DNA from: Condylostoma magnum
Taxonomy: Eukaryota; Ciliophora; Heterotrichea; Heterotrichida; Condylostomatidae
Reading direction: 5' to 3'
Length of the DNA stretch: 64,000 nucleotides
Assembly: GCA_920105805.1 (NCBI GenBank)
Contig: CAKKTI010000040.1
Span: 24,460-88,459, forward strand
How positions within the stretch are numbered: position 1 is the first letter of the stretch; each line of letters opens with the position of its first letter. Under the pieces are notes generated by a model. It was not told the DNA's origin and did not search any database. It was given only the letters and a program-made list of their open reading frames with translations. Shown piece after piece: positions 38,550-51,539 of the stretch. A program made the translations under genes and the position numbers.

Positions 38550-40016
38550 CTAAATCTCCCATAGTCTTACTTCACCATCACCTCCACCAGATACTACTAA
38601 TTATTCACTTCTTGAAATATAAACTGATCTTAAATACTTATCATGTTGACCAATGATTCTGTTATTATATGGGTTTTATAAGTCCCATACTCTTACTTTA
38701 TTATCATCTCCACCGGATACTATTAGTTATTCACTTCTTGAAATACAAACTGAGAATACCCAGTCATCATGTTTACCAATGGTTCTATTTCTGGATGGGT
38801 TTTATAAGTCCCATAATCTTACTGTATTACACTTTCCACCAGATACTACTATCTATTCACTTCTTGAAATGCAAACTGATCTTACATAATTATCATGCTG
38901 ACCAATTATTCTGTTTCTGGATGAGTTTTATAAGTCCCATAGTCTTATTTTATTATCCCATCCACCAGATACTACTATTTGTTCACTTCTTGAAATGCAA
39001 ACTGATCTTACATAATTATCATGCTAACCAATGATTCTATCTCTGGATGGGTTTTATAAGTCTCATAGTCTTACTGTGCTATCATTTCCACCAGATACTA
39101 TCAGTTATTCACTTCTTGAAATGCAAACTGAGAATACCCAGTCATCATGCTGGCCAATGATTCTGCTATTGTCTGAGTTTTATAAGTCCCATAGTCTTAC
39201 TTTGTTATCTCATCCACCAGATACTATTATCTATTCACTTCTTGAAATGCAAACTGATAGTACATAATGATAATGTTCACCAATCATTCTGTTTCTGGAT
39301 GGGCTTTATAAGTCCCATACTCTTATTTACATATCACTTCCACCAGATGCTACTATTTATTCACTTCTTGAAATGCAAACTGAGTATATCCAATTATCAT
39401 GTTTACCAATGATACTTTATTTCCCCTTTTATTAGAATTGTTTTCGTTATAATTCTAATTACCTTGCTTAGTATCTAATATATTCTTCAGCTTTCTCTAC
39501 AGCTCTCATTGAATTAACTCTTTAGCATCTCATAATCCATTCTAGAATTCTATTAGCTTGTTCTTTCGGATCTGTTCTGATAAAAAGAAGCTACCATGAT
39601 ATTTCTCCGTATGTTTGAAGTCTTATTTCCATCAAATCATCAGGATTCACTCTTTATATGATTTCTTTAGCTTAATCACTTGATTTTACCAAAGTATCTA
39701 AGTATTTCAGATATTCTGCTTTAATCTCATTCTCTTTGATAAAGTCATAAATAAAGGTGGCTATCGTAGGTTAGCAAGTAATTGTGAATAGCTGACAAAT
39801 TTAGTAGGTTCTTTTAAGTTTTTTGACTAGATCAGCTGTTTCCAGATTTTTCCATAGAGCTCTTAAGTTGTCTTAAGTGAAGATACAACCCTTTAGAATG
39901 CTTTTTACTTCCTTATAGTCAGGTCATCCCATATGCTGTCAATTTGCTTGGTGGATTTATTAGAAATCGATACCAACAACTAAGTTTCTGATGATTATTT
40001 CAGAACAGTTTTCCAT
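38550..40016 (-). CDS. WD40-repeat family protein C, seven repeats
   Basis: This is 488 codons, the longest member and my reference copy. The N-terminal domain runs MENCSEIIIRNLVVGID to the Gln-rich hinge ELQRKQFQQKGKQS. It includes QANWQHMGWP, where both Trp are TGA, and EISWQLL with TGG. Seven repeats have pre-Asp residues S, W (TGA), N, W (TGG), K, D, G. The same position thus uses TGA in one repeat and TGG in another to give GGWD, a common WD40 form. The K repeat carries the same Asp-to-Cys change as one in gene A. The upstream TATA-like box is well conserved. Confidence 0.85.
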
Positions 40017-40050
40017 TTTTTATATAAAATTGGCAAAGTTGATATTTTAT
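40017..40050 (-). promoter_or_regulatory. Conserved upstream box of the WD40 family
   Basis: Read on the minus strand, AACTTTGCCAATTTTATA and then TAAAAA run directly into ATG. The same text occurs before genes D, H, J, K and, with changes, A, B, F, G and L (for example 43552-43580, 53636-53660, 56938-56965, 60045-60068). A TATA-like core within about 15 bases of ATG implies a very short leader. Confidence 0.6.
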
Positions 40051-42087
40051 ACAGACTTTTAAAGTTATTGTTTTATAATATTTAGTAGCATTATTAACTT
40101 AGACTAAATACACTTAATTGCATTATTTTGAAATGAGATAATGCTGGCTTATACTTTGTTCTGAGTACATCAATTTCCTAGAGTAATTGCATTAATTCTA
40201 GATTTAAAGTGGTAAACAAAAGCAATTAACAATCCGTAAATATCTGCATAAGTACTGATCTAATGAAAAGCTAAGTTTGAAGGGAAACATTACTTCTTGT
40301 ATACTTTTTGTTGTTTTTCATTGTTCATTTTATTTGCCAAAAGTTGCACATTATGAATAATACATAAAAATTGGTTATTATCGCACCAATAAACATAGTA
40401 TCTCAATATTACTGTACTAAGTCATAGTAGATCTCAAAAGTAAAAAACCTTTCTCCTATAAAATAAGAATGATTACAAATACTTTAAGTTCTTTGCTTTG
40501 ATACTCTATAAAAGTACTTTTTAATATTAATTATAATTCAATAATGCTCCTTTTAATGTACTAAATTGACAGTATTTATTAAATAGCATATTTCTCTTAT
40601 TATATTTTATAGTATGCTAAATCTCTTCATTACTAACTGGTTTAAATTCTTCTGTACTTTTGACTTATACTATTATACTTTATATATGTATAGTAATTCC
40701 TAGCCTATCATATATTTTTTTGGTTTATCATTTAAGACTATATAGCACTGTAATTATGCTTGATATGCTTTATTTATAGAGTCATTTCATTCAAATTGCA
40801 TTATTAAGTACTGCTTTAAGCATAATTAAACTATTCCTATGTCCTTTGATTAAGTTAGAGCTGTGTAATTAGTAATAAATATTCCACTAAGTCTCTTTTA
40901 GCATATTTCCATCTAACTAGTGATAATAAATTCGCAGAAGTTGGAAAGAATAGTAGCAAATGAAGGAATAAGCATTGTCTTTAGAATAATTTTATAAAGC
41001 AGATTACTTAGCATATATAATTCAAATCACTGGAGTAGTCTCAGATAATTAAGCTATTAAAACACTAATATATTACCTTAGTCATAAGCAATTGAATTAT
41101 AATACATAATTAAACTTTTTCAACTGTTAAATTCTGCTTTTATCCCTTATTCCTGTGATTTAGCATATACTTTAAATTGCATGTGACTTAGTCTTAACTA
41201 TAGTTTTCATACTACCTGGAATATATTTAATGCAGTAATATCAAAATATACAAAATTGTAATTAGATTAGCTTTGAAAGCAATACTTATCTAATCTTTAT
41301 ACTACTTTGTCACAATTGAGTAGTGCTTTTATCCCCGCTATCAATATCATCCATATAGTTTACTGTTTTAGTTCTTTCGTCATATTAACTAATTAATCAT
41401 TTTCAGCTAATTGAAATACTTAATTCATATATCAACAGCATTAAGTCAATTTGCATATAATCTTCTCTTAAAGCTTGAGTAACTGATAGTCCTATTAGAT
41501 AATAAAATTATTAAAGACTAATAATCCGTTTGCAATCTTAAGTATGCAAAATTCTAAGTGTTTATATGAAATCTGTAAGTTTATAATAGTATACTAGGGC
41601 ATTATTATCTTCTTTGAGCAAAATATAAAGAAATTAGTGTGGGAATAAACAGTTTATTAAGTTAATCTTATTTCTATTAGGAAATTTATATGATTTGAGT
41701 AATTGCTTACATATAAATTCCAACTTATAAAAGAAAGATTTAGTATGTATTGTAAATATGCATCCATAAAATAGGACAAATTCATTAGATAGTGTAAAGT
41801 ATGAATCATCTTGCTGTGTATGGAAATATTAAAAAGCAGAATAAGCTAATTCTAGATTTCAAAACATTTTACTTTTATATGTGCACTGAATAAAATTGAC
41901 TTTGATAAAAAAATAAATGTGAATTGATTAGCTAATTAATACAAGGTTTAAAGATATCTAGCTAACTTTCCCAAATAATATTTTATCTCAATTACAAAAT
42001 TCAATTTATCTAGTTAAGCAAATTGATATAGAGCTTATATAATAATCAAAGGAATTTAGTAAATATTAGAATGCAAAAATTATCTAA
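40017..42087. other. Two-kilobase AT-rich spacer
   Basis: No gene is supported. Segments near 40310, 40540 and 40870 match segments near 43730, 43900 and 44215, so this spacer and the next are duplicates of one another. Confidence 0.45.
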
Positions 42088-43551
42088 CTAAATCTTCCAT
42101 ACTCTTACTTTCTTATCACTTCCACCAGACACTACTATTTATTCACTTTTTAAAATGCAAACTGATCATAAACTACCGTCATGTTGACCAATGATTCTGT
42201 TTCTGGATGAGTTTTACAAGTCCCATACTCTTACTTTCTTATCACCTCCACCAGATACTACTAGTTATTCACTTATTGAAAATTAAACTGATCTTACCTC
42301 ATTATCATGCTTGCCAATGATTCTGTTTCTGGATGGGTTTTATAAGTCCCATATTCTTACTTTCTTATCCTTTCCACCAGATACTATCAGTTGTTCACTT
42401 CTTGAAATGCAAACTGATCATACACTAGAATTATGCCTACCAATGATTCTGCTTCTGGAGGGGTCTTATAAGTCCCATAATCTTACTGTTTTATCATGTC
42501 CACCAGATACTACTATTTACTCACTTCTTGACATACAAACTGATCTTACAACGTCATCATGCTAACCAATAATTCCATTTCTGGATGGATTCTATAAGTC
42601 CCATACTCTTACTGTCTTATCACCTCCAGACACTACTAATTATTCACTTCTTGAAATGCAAACTGAGTATACACTTCTATCATGTTGGCCAATGACTCTG
42701 TTTCTGGATGGATTCTATAAGTCCCATACTCTTACTGTTTTATCATTTCCACCAGATACTACTAGTTATTCACTTCTTGCAATGCAAACTGATCATACAC
42801 TAGAATTATGTGTACCAATGACTCTGTTTCTGGATGGGTTCTATAAGTCCCATACTCTTACTGTTTTATCATTTCCACCAGATACTACTAGTTATTCAAT
42901 TTTTGAAATGCAAACTGATCATATCTCATTATCATGTTGACCAATGATTCCTTGTTTCCACTTTTATTAGAATTGTTTTCGTTGTAATTCTAGTTATCTT
43001 GCTTAGTATCTAATATATTCTTCAGCTTTCTCTACAGCTCTCATTAAATTAACTCTTTAGCATCTCATAATCCATTCTAGAATTCTATTAGCTTGTTCTT
43101 TCGGATCTGTTCTGATAAAAAGAAGTTACCATGATATTTCTCCATATGTCTTAAGCCTTATTTCCATCAAATCATCAGGATTCACTCTTTATATGATTTC
43201 TTTAGCTTAATCACTTGATTTGACCAAAGCATCTAAGTATTTCAGATATGTAATTTAAATGTCATTCTCTTTGATAAAGCTATCAATGAAGGTGGCTATC
43301 GTAGGTTAGCAAGTAATTGTGAATAGCTGACAAATTTAGTAGGTTCTTTTGAGCTTTATGACTGGATCAACTGTTTCCAGATTTTTCCATAGAGCTCTTA
43401 AGTTGCCTTAAGTGAAGATACAGCCCTTTAGAATGCTTTTAAGGTTGCTGCTTCTAGGCCATTCTTTATGGTGTTAATTTGCTTGGCAGATTTATTAGAA
43501 ATCGATACCAACAACTAAGTTTCTGATGACTATTTCAGAACAGTTTTCCAT
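42088..43551 (-). CDS. WD40-repeat family protein D, seven repeats
   Basis: This is 487 codons with seven repeats. Pre-Asp residues are N, N, G, H, K, G, S. Repeat 3 has lost one Gly codon of the SGG run in register. Start-of-strand-a residues (V-x-S) are W, W, Y, R, W, R, W, and the W codons are TGA. Repeats 1 and 2 are near-duplicates of each other. The N-terminal domain is nearly identical in DNA to that of gene C over its 5' half and upstream box, then diverges near the middle, which suggests gene conversion. Confidence 0.82.
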
Positions 43552-44284
43552 TTTTTATATAAAATTGGCAAAGTTGATTACACAGACTTTAAAATGATTG
43601 ATTTGTAGCTTTGTTATTGGTATTATGAAGTTAGATTTTATACACTTAATTGTACCATCAATTTAGAGAGGTAAACAAAAAGCATGAGTAACAAGTTAAA
43701 TAAAGCTAAGTTTGAAGGAGGCATTACTTCCTGTATATTAATTGTTGTTTTTAAGTGTTTACATGCTAAATTTTGGACATTATTACAGCATATTATCAAT
43801 ATTACTAAAACATAGTATATCTCTCAAAAGCTTTTCTCCTATCAAATATTACAAATGCTTTAATTTTTTTAATACTCTATATAATGATTACCATTCAATA
43901 ATGCTCCTTTTAATGCCCTAAATAGCATATTTCTCTTGTTATATTTTATAATGCCCTTAGTTCTTTATATCGATTAAAATTCTTCTGTAGTTTTGACTTA
44001 CACTCTTATATATGTTCAGTGCATATACACCACTGCTTTTGGCTTGTCATTTAATACTATATAGCACTTTAAATCGATTATGTTTAATTTTTTATAGAGT
44101 GAGATTTTACTAGTTCTAATAATTGTGAAGTGCATGCTTATTTGATTAGAGTAAGCACTGTTTTAGGTAAGATAAGGCTATCCTTATGCCATTTAATCAA
44201 AATAGAGCTGTGTAACTAGTAATAAATACTACATTTAGTCTCTTTTATATATTTCGATCAAGTTAAGAAGTAAAATTCATTAAT

Positions 44285-44360
44285 GATTAGTAATAATGAA
44301 ATCACAGAAGTTAACGAGTTCTTTTATAATAGAGGGAAGCATCATTATAACAGGAAAAGG
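44285..44360 (+). pseudogene. Fragment related to the cNMP-binding protein gene
   Basis: The DNA (AGTAATAATGAAATCA to GAGTTCTTTTATAAT) parallels 33285-33330 of the intact gene (SNNEIIGGEEFF), about 11 kb away. It is too short to be functional. Confidence 0.4.
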
Positions 44361-44389
44361 TAGTAAGCCATTAGATAGTTTCAACTCTT

Positions 44390-44610
44390 AAGAATACTGG
44401 CTCTTAGGTCTAACTGAGAAAGAAGATTAATCTATTTGATGGATCAGGTAAAATTGATCCAATGCAGTCATTAGTATTTGAAGCGAAAAATGCTACGATT
44501 CACCAAATGATCAGGGATTTAGACGCTGATTAATCTATTGCTATTGATTTTGATAAATTTGAGCATAATTACTAAATGCAATATTCATCTTAAGAATTTC
44601 CCTATATGCA
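44390..44610 (+). pseudogene. Centrin relic
   Basis: The translation NLFDGSGKIDPMQ followed by MIRDLDADQSIAIDFDKF matches centrin EF-hands 1 and 2 (FDxDGSGxID, MIxxxDxDGSGxIDFxEF). LTEKE, the usual lead-in, is in another frame just upstream, and about 12 codons between are lost. No second pair of EF-hands is found. It is a broken copy or retained fragment. Confidence 0.55.
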
Positions 44611-45188
44611 GATATTAGAAATTGAAATTAAAGCTAGATAAGTAAAGATAGATAAATTGAACAATTATTACTATAGAGCTAACAGGAGCTTGATATTTAG
44701 TAAGAATTAATATATATGATGAGTTAATTTGTCAGATATGTATATTTATCAAATCCTAGTAATTCATATATACTTCTAATCATATAATATTTGATTATAA
44801 ATTTAGACCTTATATACAGCTATGATTATAAGTATAATTCAAACTTAAACTTTTATAAAATCTAAATAAATACTGCCCGAATAATTAAATTTTTGAAGAA
44901 TTCAACGGATAAGTTATTACGTAAAATGGGAGATGACTAGCTCATAATACAAAGTTTAAAAGGACATTAATTTCTCAAATAATATTTTATCACCAATTAT
45001 TAAGTAAAGATTGAATATATAGCTTAGTAAATCGAATTATATTAGATGTTTATGATTGTTTACAAAAATTAAAGTGTTTTAGTAAGTATTGTAGATCAAT
45101 GTTAAATACAGTTATAAGCCTTGCTTAAAATGTTAAATTTTTAAAAGTAATTAACAATATTATTTTAGAATAGTTGAGAATCATCTAA

Positions 45189-46613
45189 CTAAATTTTCCA
45201 TACTTTTATTTTTTAATCCTATCCACCAGATACTACTATTTATTCACTTCTTGAAATACAGACTGAGTATATCCAATTATCATGTTTACCAATGATTCTG
45301 TTTCTTGATGGGTTTTATAAGTCCCATACTCGTACTGTCTAATCAATTCCACTAGATACTATTATTTATTCACTCCTTGAAATGCAAACTTATGATACAT
45401 AGGAATCATGTTAACCAACTATTCTATTATTGTATGAGTTTTATAAGTCCCATACTCTTAGTTCTTGATCAATTCCGCCAGATACTATTAATTTTTCACT
45501 TCTTGAAAGGCAAACTGATCTTACCTAATTATTATGCCGACCAATGATTCTGTTTCTGGATGGGTTTTATAAGTCTCATAGTCTTATTTAATTATCATGT
45601 CCACCAGATACTACTAGTTATTCATCTCTTGAAATGCAAACTGATGATACCCATTGATCATGTTTGCCAATGATTCTGTTTCTGGATGGGTTTTATAAGT
45701 CCCATACTCTTACTTAATTATCCTTTCCACCAGATACTACTAGTTATTCACTTATTGAAATGCAAACTGATTATACACAATTATCATGTTTGCCAATGGT
45801 TCTGTTTCTCGATGGGTTTTATAAGTCCCATAGTCTTACATTACAATCCCTTCCACCAGATACTACTAATTTTTCACTTCTTGTAATTCAAACTGATAAT
45901 ACACCTTCACAATGTTCGCCTATTATTCTGTTTCTGGATGGGTTTTATAAGTCCCATATTCTTACTTTCTTATCTTATCCGCCAGACACTATTAGTTATT
46001 CACTTCTTGAAATGCAAACTGATCATATACCTTAATCATGTTAGCCAATAATTCCTTGCTTCTCCTTTAGTTATTAGAATTGTTTTTGCCATAATTCCAG
46101 TTGCCTTGTTTAATAGCTAATATATTCTCCAGTCTTCATTGAATTAATTCTTTAACATTTCTTAATTCACTCTAAGATTCTATGAGTTTGTGATTTCTGA
46201 TCTGATCTGACAAAAAGAAGTTACCTTTCTCTGTAGGTTTTAAGTAGTACTCCCTTAAAATCATCCAGATTAACTCTTTATAGGATTCGTTTTGCTTAGT
46301 TACTTGATTTGACTATAGCATCTAAGTATTGCAGATATTCGGCTTTAATCAATGCGCCTATCGCAGGCTAGTAAGTAATAGTAAACAGTTGGAAAATCTA
46401 GAAGGTTCTTTTGAGCTTTATAACTAAATCAGCTCTTTCTAGATTCTCTCATAGAGTTATAAAGTTATCTTATGTGAAGATTTAGTCCTTTAGAATGCTT
46501 TGAACTTCACTATTATCAGTTCATCCCATATGCTGTCAATATGCTTGGTAGAATTATTAGAAATCGTTGCCAACTGCCAAGGTTCTAATGATTAGTTCGA
46601 TACAACTTTACAT
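45189..46613 (-). CDS. WD40-repeat family protein E, seven repeats
   Basis: This is 474 codons with seven repeats. Pre-Asp residues are Q, R, K, H, I, I, Q, the most polar and charged set in the cluster. The Q residues are TAA or TAG codons. Codon two is TAA (MQSCIELIIR) where others have GAA. The final strand reads WKI before TAG, and the conserved 3' text is TTAGATGATT. The N-terminal domain is shortened by about ten codons in the middle, in register. The upstream box is poorly conserved, so expression may differ. Confidence 0.8.
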
Positions 46614-47384
46614 TTTTTAATGAGAAAGCATAATAGGAATAAATTTATGTATAAATAGAGTAAAGAATTTTTTGAGAGATTTAATATATTATAGGAAAAC
46701 AATACTAGGGCAATTCACTATAAACACATTTAAGGATTATTGTAGAATAAATACTTTACAATGCTATCAACTGTGCCTACCAAATTTGGTTTCCTATAGA
46801 ATAACTATATTCAAGGCTTATAGAGGTTGAATAATTATAGGAAAAGGACTTTAAGATTAAAATAATTATACAAAAAGAATTAATTTTGGAATGATTTTGA
46901 TCTCAAGTATGTTGTAATAACAGATATTAATACCAACTTAAAATAAAGAGTCAGTGTGTATATATAAAGTAGGAGAAATTAATTAGATGAAGTCAAGTAT
47001 AAATCCTCCTGCTGTGTATAGGGTTATTAAAAAGTAAAATATTACAATTCACTGTGATTAAATAAATCATAGATTTATCAAATCGTATTATTAAGCAAGG
47101 ATTTTCCTAGTGTGTATTCTTTAAAAGTTTGATCTAAGTATTAGTTGATTGTTGTAATCATTATATATAAATAATCGATTGAAAGTAGTTAATAGGTTGC
47201 AATAATTAATTCTCCTTTTATAAATATACACCGATTATTAACTTTTATTAAGAATTCAATTAGAAACGAGTAGCTGCAAAATTTTAAAGGATATCTAACT
47301 TTATCTCAATTACAACTTGATATCAAATATATAATTATTAAAGTAATCTAACAAATACTAATATTAAAATGTAAAATTATCTAA
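46614..47384. other. AT-rich spacer
   Basis: About 770 bases. It contains the duplicated block near 46965-47030 and a 3' flank block near 47285. No gene is seen. Confidence 0.4.
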
Positions 47385-48812
47385 CTAAATTTCCCATACT
47401 CTTATTTTCTTATCATCTCCACCGGATATTATGAGTTATTAGCTTTTTGAAATGCAAACTGATCCTACCTTATTGTTATGTTTACCAATAATTCTGTTTC
47501 TGGTTGGATTTTATAAGTCCCATACCCTTACTTTATCATCACTTCCACCAGATACTACAATTTATTCACTTCTTAAAATGCAAACTGATCATGCCTCCCT
47601 ATCATGCTGACCAATTATTCTATTATTATATTAGTTTAACAAGTCCCATACTCTTACTGTATAATCACCTCCACCAGATACTACTACCTATTCACTTCTT
47701 GAAATGCAAACTGATCTTACCTCATTATCATGCTACCCAATGATTCTGTTATTGTCTGAGTTTTATAAGTCCCATAGTCTTATTTTATTATCAAATCCAC
47801 CAGATACTATTAGTTATTCACTTCTTGAAATACAAACTGAGAATACCCAGTCATCATGCTGACCGATGATTCTGTCATTTTATGAGTTTTATAAGTCCCA
47901 TACTCTTATTTTCTTATCCCATCCACCAGATACTACTATCTATTCACTTTTTGTAATGCAAACTGAGAAAACACAATCATCGTGTTGGCCAATGATTCTG
48001 TTATTGTCTGAGTTTAATAGGTCTCATAGCCTTACTTTTTTATCATCTCCACCAGATACTACTAATTATCCACTTCTTGAAATGCAAACGGATCATACAT
48101 AACCATTATGTTGGCCAATTATTCTTCTTCTGTAGGGATTTAATAAGTCCCATACTCTTATTTTATTATCCCATCCACCAGATACTACTATTTGTTCACT
48201 TCTTGAAATGCAAACTGATGATACATTACTGCCATGTTGGCCAATTATTCCTTATTTCCGCTTTCGTTCCTTTTATTAGAATTGTTTTTGTTATAATCCT
48301 AGTTGTCTTGCTTAGTATCTAATATATTCTCCAGCTTTCTCTACAGCTCTCATTGAATTAACTTATCTCATAATTCATTCTAAGATTCTATGAGTTTGTT
48401 CTTTCTGATCTGTTCTGATAAAAAGAAGTTATTATAATATTTCTCTATAGGTTTAAAATTTTACTCTTATCAAATCATTAGGCTTCAATCTTTATATGGT
48501 CTCTTTTGTTTAGTTACTTTATTTGGCCGAGCCTTCTAAATATATAAGATATTCGGCTTTAATCAAAGTGGATATTATAGGTTAGTAAGCAATTGGGAGC
48601 AGTTGGCAAACTGAGAAGAGCTTTATGACTTGATTAGCTCTTTCTACATTTTACTATATAGCTTTTTAGTTATCTTAAGTTAAACACATTATAATGCTTT
48701 GTATTTCCTTATGATCAGTTCATCCCATATACTATTGATTTAATTAGTACAAATGTGAAAAATCGGAGCTAGTGGCCAGGTTTCTGATGATTAGTTTAAT
48801 ATGGGTTTCCAT
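47385..48812 (-). CDS. WD40-repeat family protein F, seven repeats
   Basis: This is 475 codons with seven repeats. Pre-Asp residues are W, D, W, F, G, S, D; here both Trp are TGG. The N-terminal domain (METHIKLIIRNLATSSD) is more divergent than in C or D, and about ten residues are missing before the hinge, in register. QQYMGWTD keeps a TGA-Trp. The upstream box is reduced (TTATATGGCAAAGTT order altered on the plus strand). Confidence 0.78.
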
Positions 48813-50141
48813 TTTCTTATATGGCAAAGTTAAAAGTATTACACGGAATGATTTGTAGTTATGAATAGCAGTGATATTATGAAGTTAGATAATTGTATCA
48901 TGTCAAAATGAGATAATGCTGCGGTTCTGACTAATATTTTATTGTAAGCAATGGTGGCATGTACTAGAGGTGCATCCACAGAATATATAATAAGCAAAGA
49001 ATTATACATATATAAGAGTATAATAGGAAGAAATTTATAAATCAAAATTATAGAAGAATTCAAACCAGTTTATAATGAAGATAATTAGTATATTATAAAA
49101 TACAACAAGGAAATATGCAACCTAATTAATACTACCAATTTAGCACATTGAGAAAGCATTATCAAATAGTAATTATTCTAAAGAAAGTGCTTTATAAAGT
49201 ATAAGACCAAAGACCTTTAAGTATTTGTAATCATTCAGAAGAAAGACTCTTTTCTTTTGATATATACTATGTTTTAGTACAATAATCCTGAGAAATATAT
49301 TGGGTAATTTACGACTTTTAACATTGAAAATAACAAATAATATTAGTGTTTCCCTTAACTTCATTAAAATTGATATTTTTACTTGTATTTTCTCCTACAA
49401 ACCTATAATAAATATCATTACTCTAGAAAATCAATATATCCGAAATGAAGTATAAGTTAAAAACGTATAACTATCTAATCTATGCATAATACAACTAATT
49501 CTATACCATCCAACTTCATAATACTACTGATATTCAAAGCTACAAATCAATCATTTTAAAGTCTGTGATATGTCTATATTAAATAGGAGAAATAAATATT
49601 ATTATAGGAATTAAAAGATTGTAAAAATCTTATATAACTTTTACATTAAAAAGAAAGCTTTAATATAAGAAATAATATCAAAGTAGAGGTATTCAAATTG
49701 AAGATAATATAAATTGAAAAAACCATTATTAGAGAGCTGAAAGGAGGCTAAAAGTGAGAAAAAATGATATTTATTAATACTCACTAGTAATTTATTCTTT
49801 AAAAGTTTAATATCATATTTAAAAGGCAGTATTAGTTTGATTAATGGAATCCTTATGTATACATAATCCATTAGAAGTAATTAATAGGTTATAATAACTA
49901 AGATTTAATTCAAATTGCATTTTAATTTTCTCTTTTAAGAATAGCACAGAATAATTGACTTTCATCAATAATTCAATGGTAGTAAATTAATGCAAGTTTT
50001 AAAAGAATATCTAACTAATTTTCTCATAATATCTGCACTATAAAATGTAATTTAGTAAAGTAACTTGATATTATGCATATAATTCATATAATTATCAAGT
50101 AATTTATTAAACATTAGGACTATAATGCAAAAATTAACTAA
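48813..50141. other. AT-rich spacer
   Basis: About 1.3 kb with no gene supported. Near 49490-49560 there is text (TAATACAACTAATT to TTAAAGTCTGTG) that looks like an inverted copy of regions found upstream of cluster genes (for example near 51570 and 53670). This marks a small inversion. Confidence 0.35.
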
Positions 50142-51539
50142 CTAAATTTCCAATACTCTTACTTTCTTATCCTTTCCACCAGATACTAATATTTATTCAC
50201 TTTCTGAAATGCAAACTGATTATACCCAATGATCATGTTGGCCAATAATTCTATTATTGTCTGAGTTTTATAAGTCTCATACTCTTACTTTACAATCTAT
50301 TCCACCAGATATTACCATTTATTCTCTTCTTGAAATGCAAACTGATTATACCTCTTAATCATGTTGACCAATTATTCTGTTTCTGGATGAGTTTTATAAG
50401 TCCCATAGTCTTACTTGATTATCACCTCCACCAGACACTACTAATTATTCACTTCTTGAAATGCAAACTGGTTATACCCAATTATCATGTTGACCAATAA
50501 TTTTGTTATTGTCTGAGTTTTATAAGTCCCATAGTCTTACTTTGTTATCTCATCCCCCAGATACTGCTATTTATTCACTTCTTGAAATGCAAACTGATTA
50601 TACATAACCATTATGTTGACCAATTATTCTGCTATTGTTTGAGTTTTGTAAGTCCCATACTCTTACTTGATTATAATTTCCACCAGATACTATTCATTAT
50701 TCACTTCTTGAAATGCAAACTGATTATACCCAATTATCATGTTGCCCAATAATTCTGTTATTGTCTGAGTTTTATAAGTCCCATAGTCTTACTTTGTTAT
50801 CTCATCCCCCAGATACTACTATTTATTCACTTCTTGAAGTGCAAACGGATCATACATAACCATTATGTTGACCAATTATTCTGCTATTGTTTGAGTTTTG
50901 TAAGTCCCATACTCTTACTTTTTAATCCAACCCACCGGATACAATTAATTATTCACTTCTTGAAATACAGACTGATGATACTCTATAATCATGCTAACCG
51001 ATAATTTTTTATTTCCCATTTCTTTCCTTTTATTATAATCCTAACTGCCTTACTTAGTTCTTGATAAATTTCACAGCTCTAGTTCTTTGACATGTCATGA
51101 TTCATTCTAAGATTCTATTAGCTTATTCTTTCTGATCTATTCTGATAAAAGGAAGTCTTAATACTCTCAAATGATCAGAATTTACTCTTTCTATGATTTC
51201 TTTAGCTTAATTACTTAATTTGACCAAAGTATCTCAACATTTCGGGTATTTCCCTTTAATAACATTATCTCTTATAAAGTCATCAATTAAGGTGACTGTC
51301 ATAGGCTAGGAATTAATTTTGAACAGTTGGCAAATTTAAAAGGTTCTTTTGATATTTATGACCGAATCAGCTCTTTATAGATTTTCCCATAGAGCTCTTA
51401 AGCTGTTTCAAGGGAATATATTGTCCTTTAGAACGTTTTGAATTTCGCTATTATCAGACTATCAATTTACTTGGTAGAATTGTTAGAAATTTATGCCAAC
51501 AACTAGGTTTCTGATTATAGGTTCAATACAATTTTCCAT
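50142..51539 (-). CDS. WD40-repeat family protein G, seven repeats with internal duplication
   Basis: This is 465 codons with seven repeats. Pre-Asp residues are L, W (TGA), N, W (TGA), G, I, K. Two adjacent repeats around 50490-50680 are repeated almost exactly at 50740-50930, a roughly 245-base direct duplication that keeps frame. In one of them Asp is replaced by Tyr. The last strand reads VLEI in place of VWEI before TAG. The N-terminal domain is complete apart from short in-register deletions. Confidence 0.78.

Larger units (their letters stand above)
43552..45188. other. Spacer with relics of unrelated genes
   Basis: About 1.6 kb. The left half duplicates the 40-42 kb spacer. The middle carries short plus-strand fragments of a cNMP-binding gene (44285-44360) and centrin (44390-44610). 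The right part is AT-rich, with a degraded 3' flank block near 44950. Confidence 0.45.
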
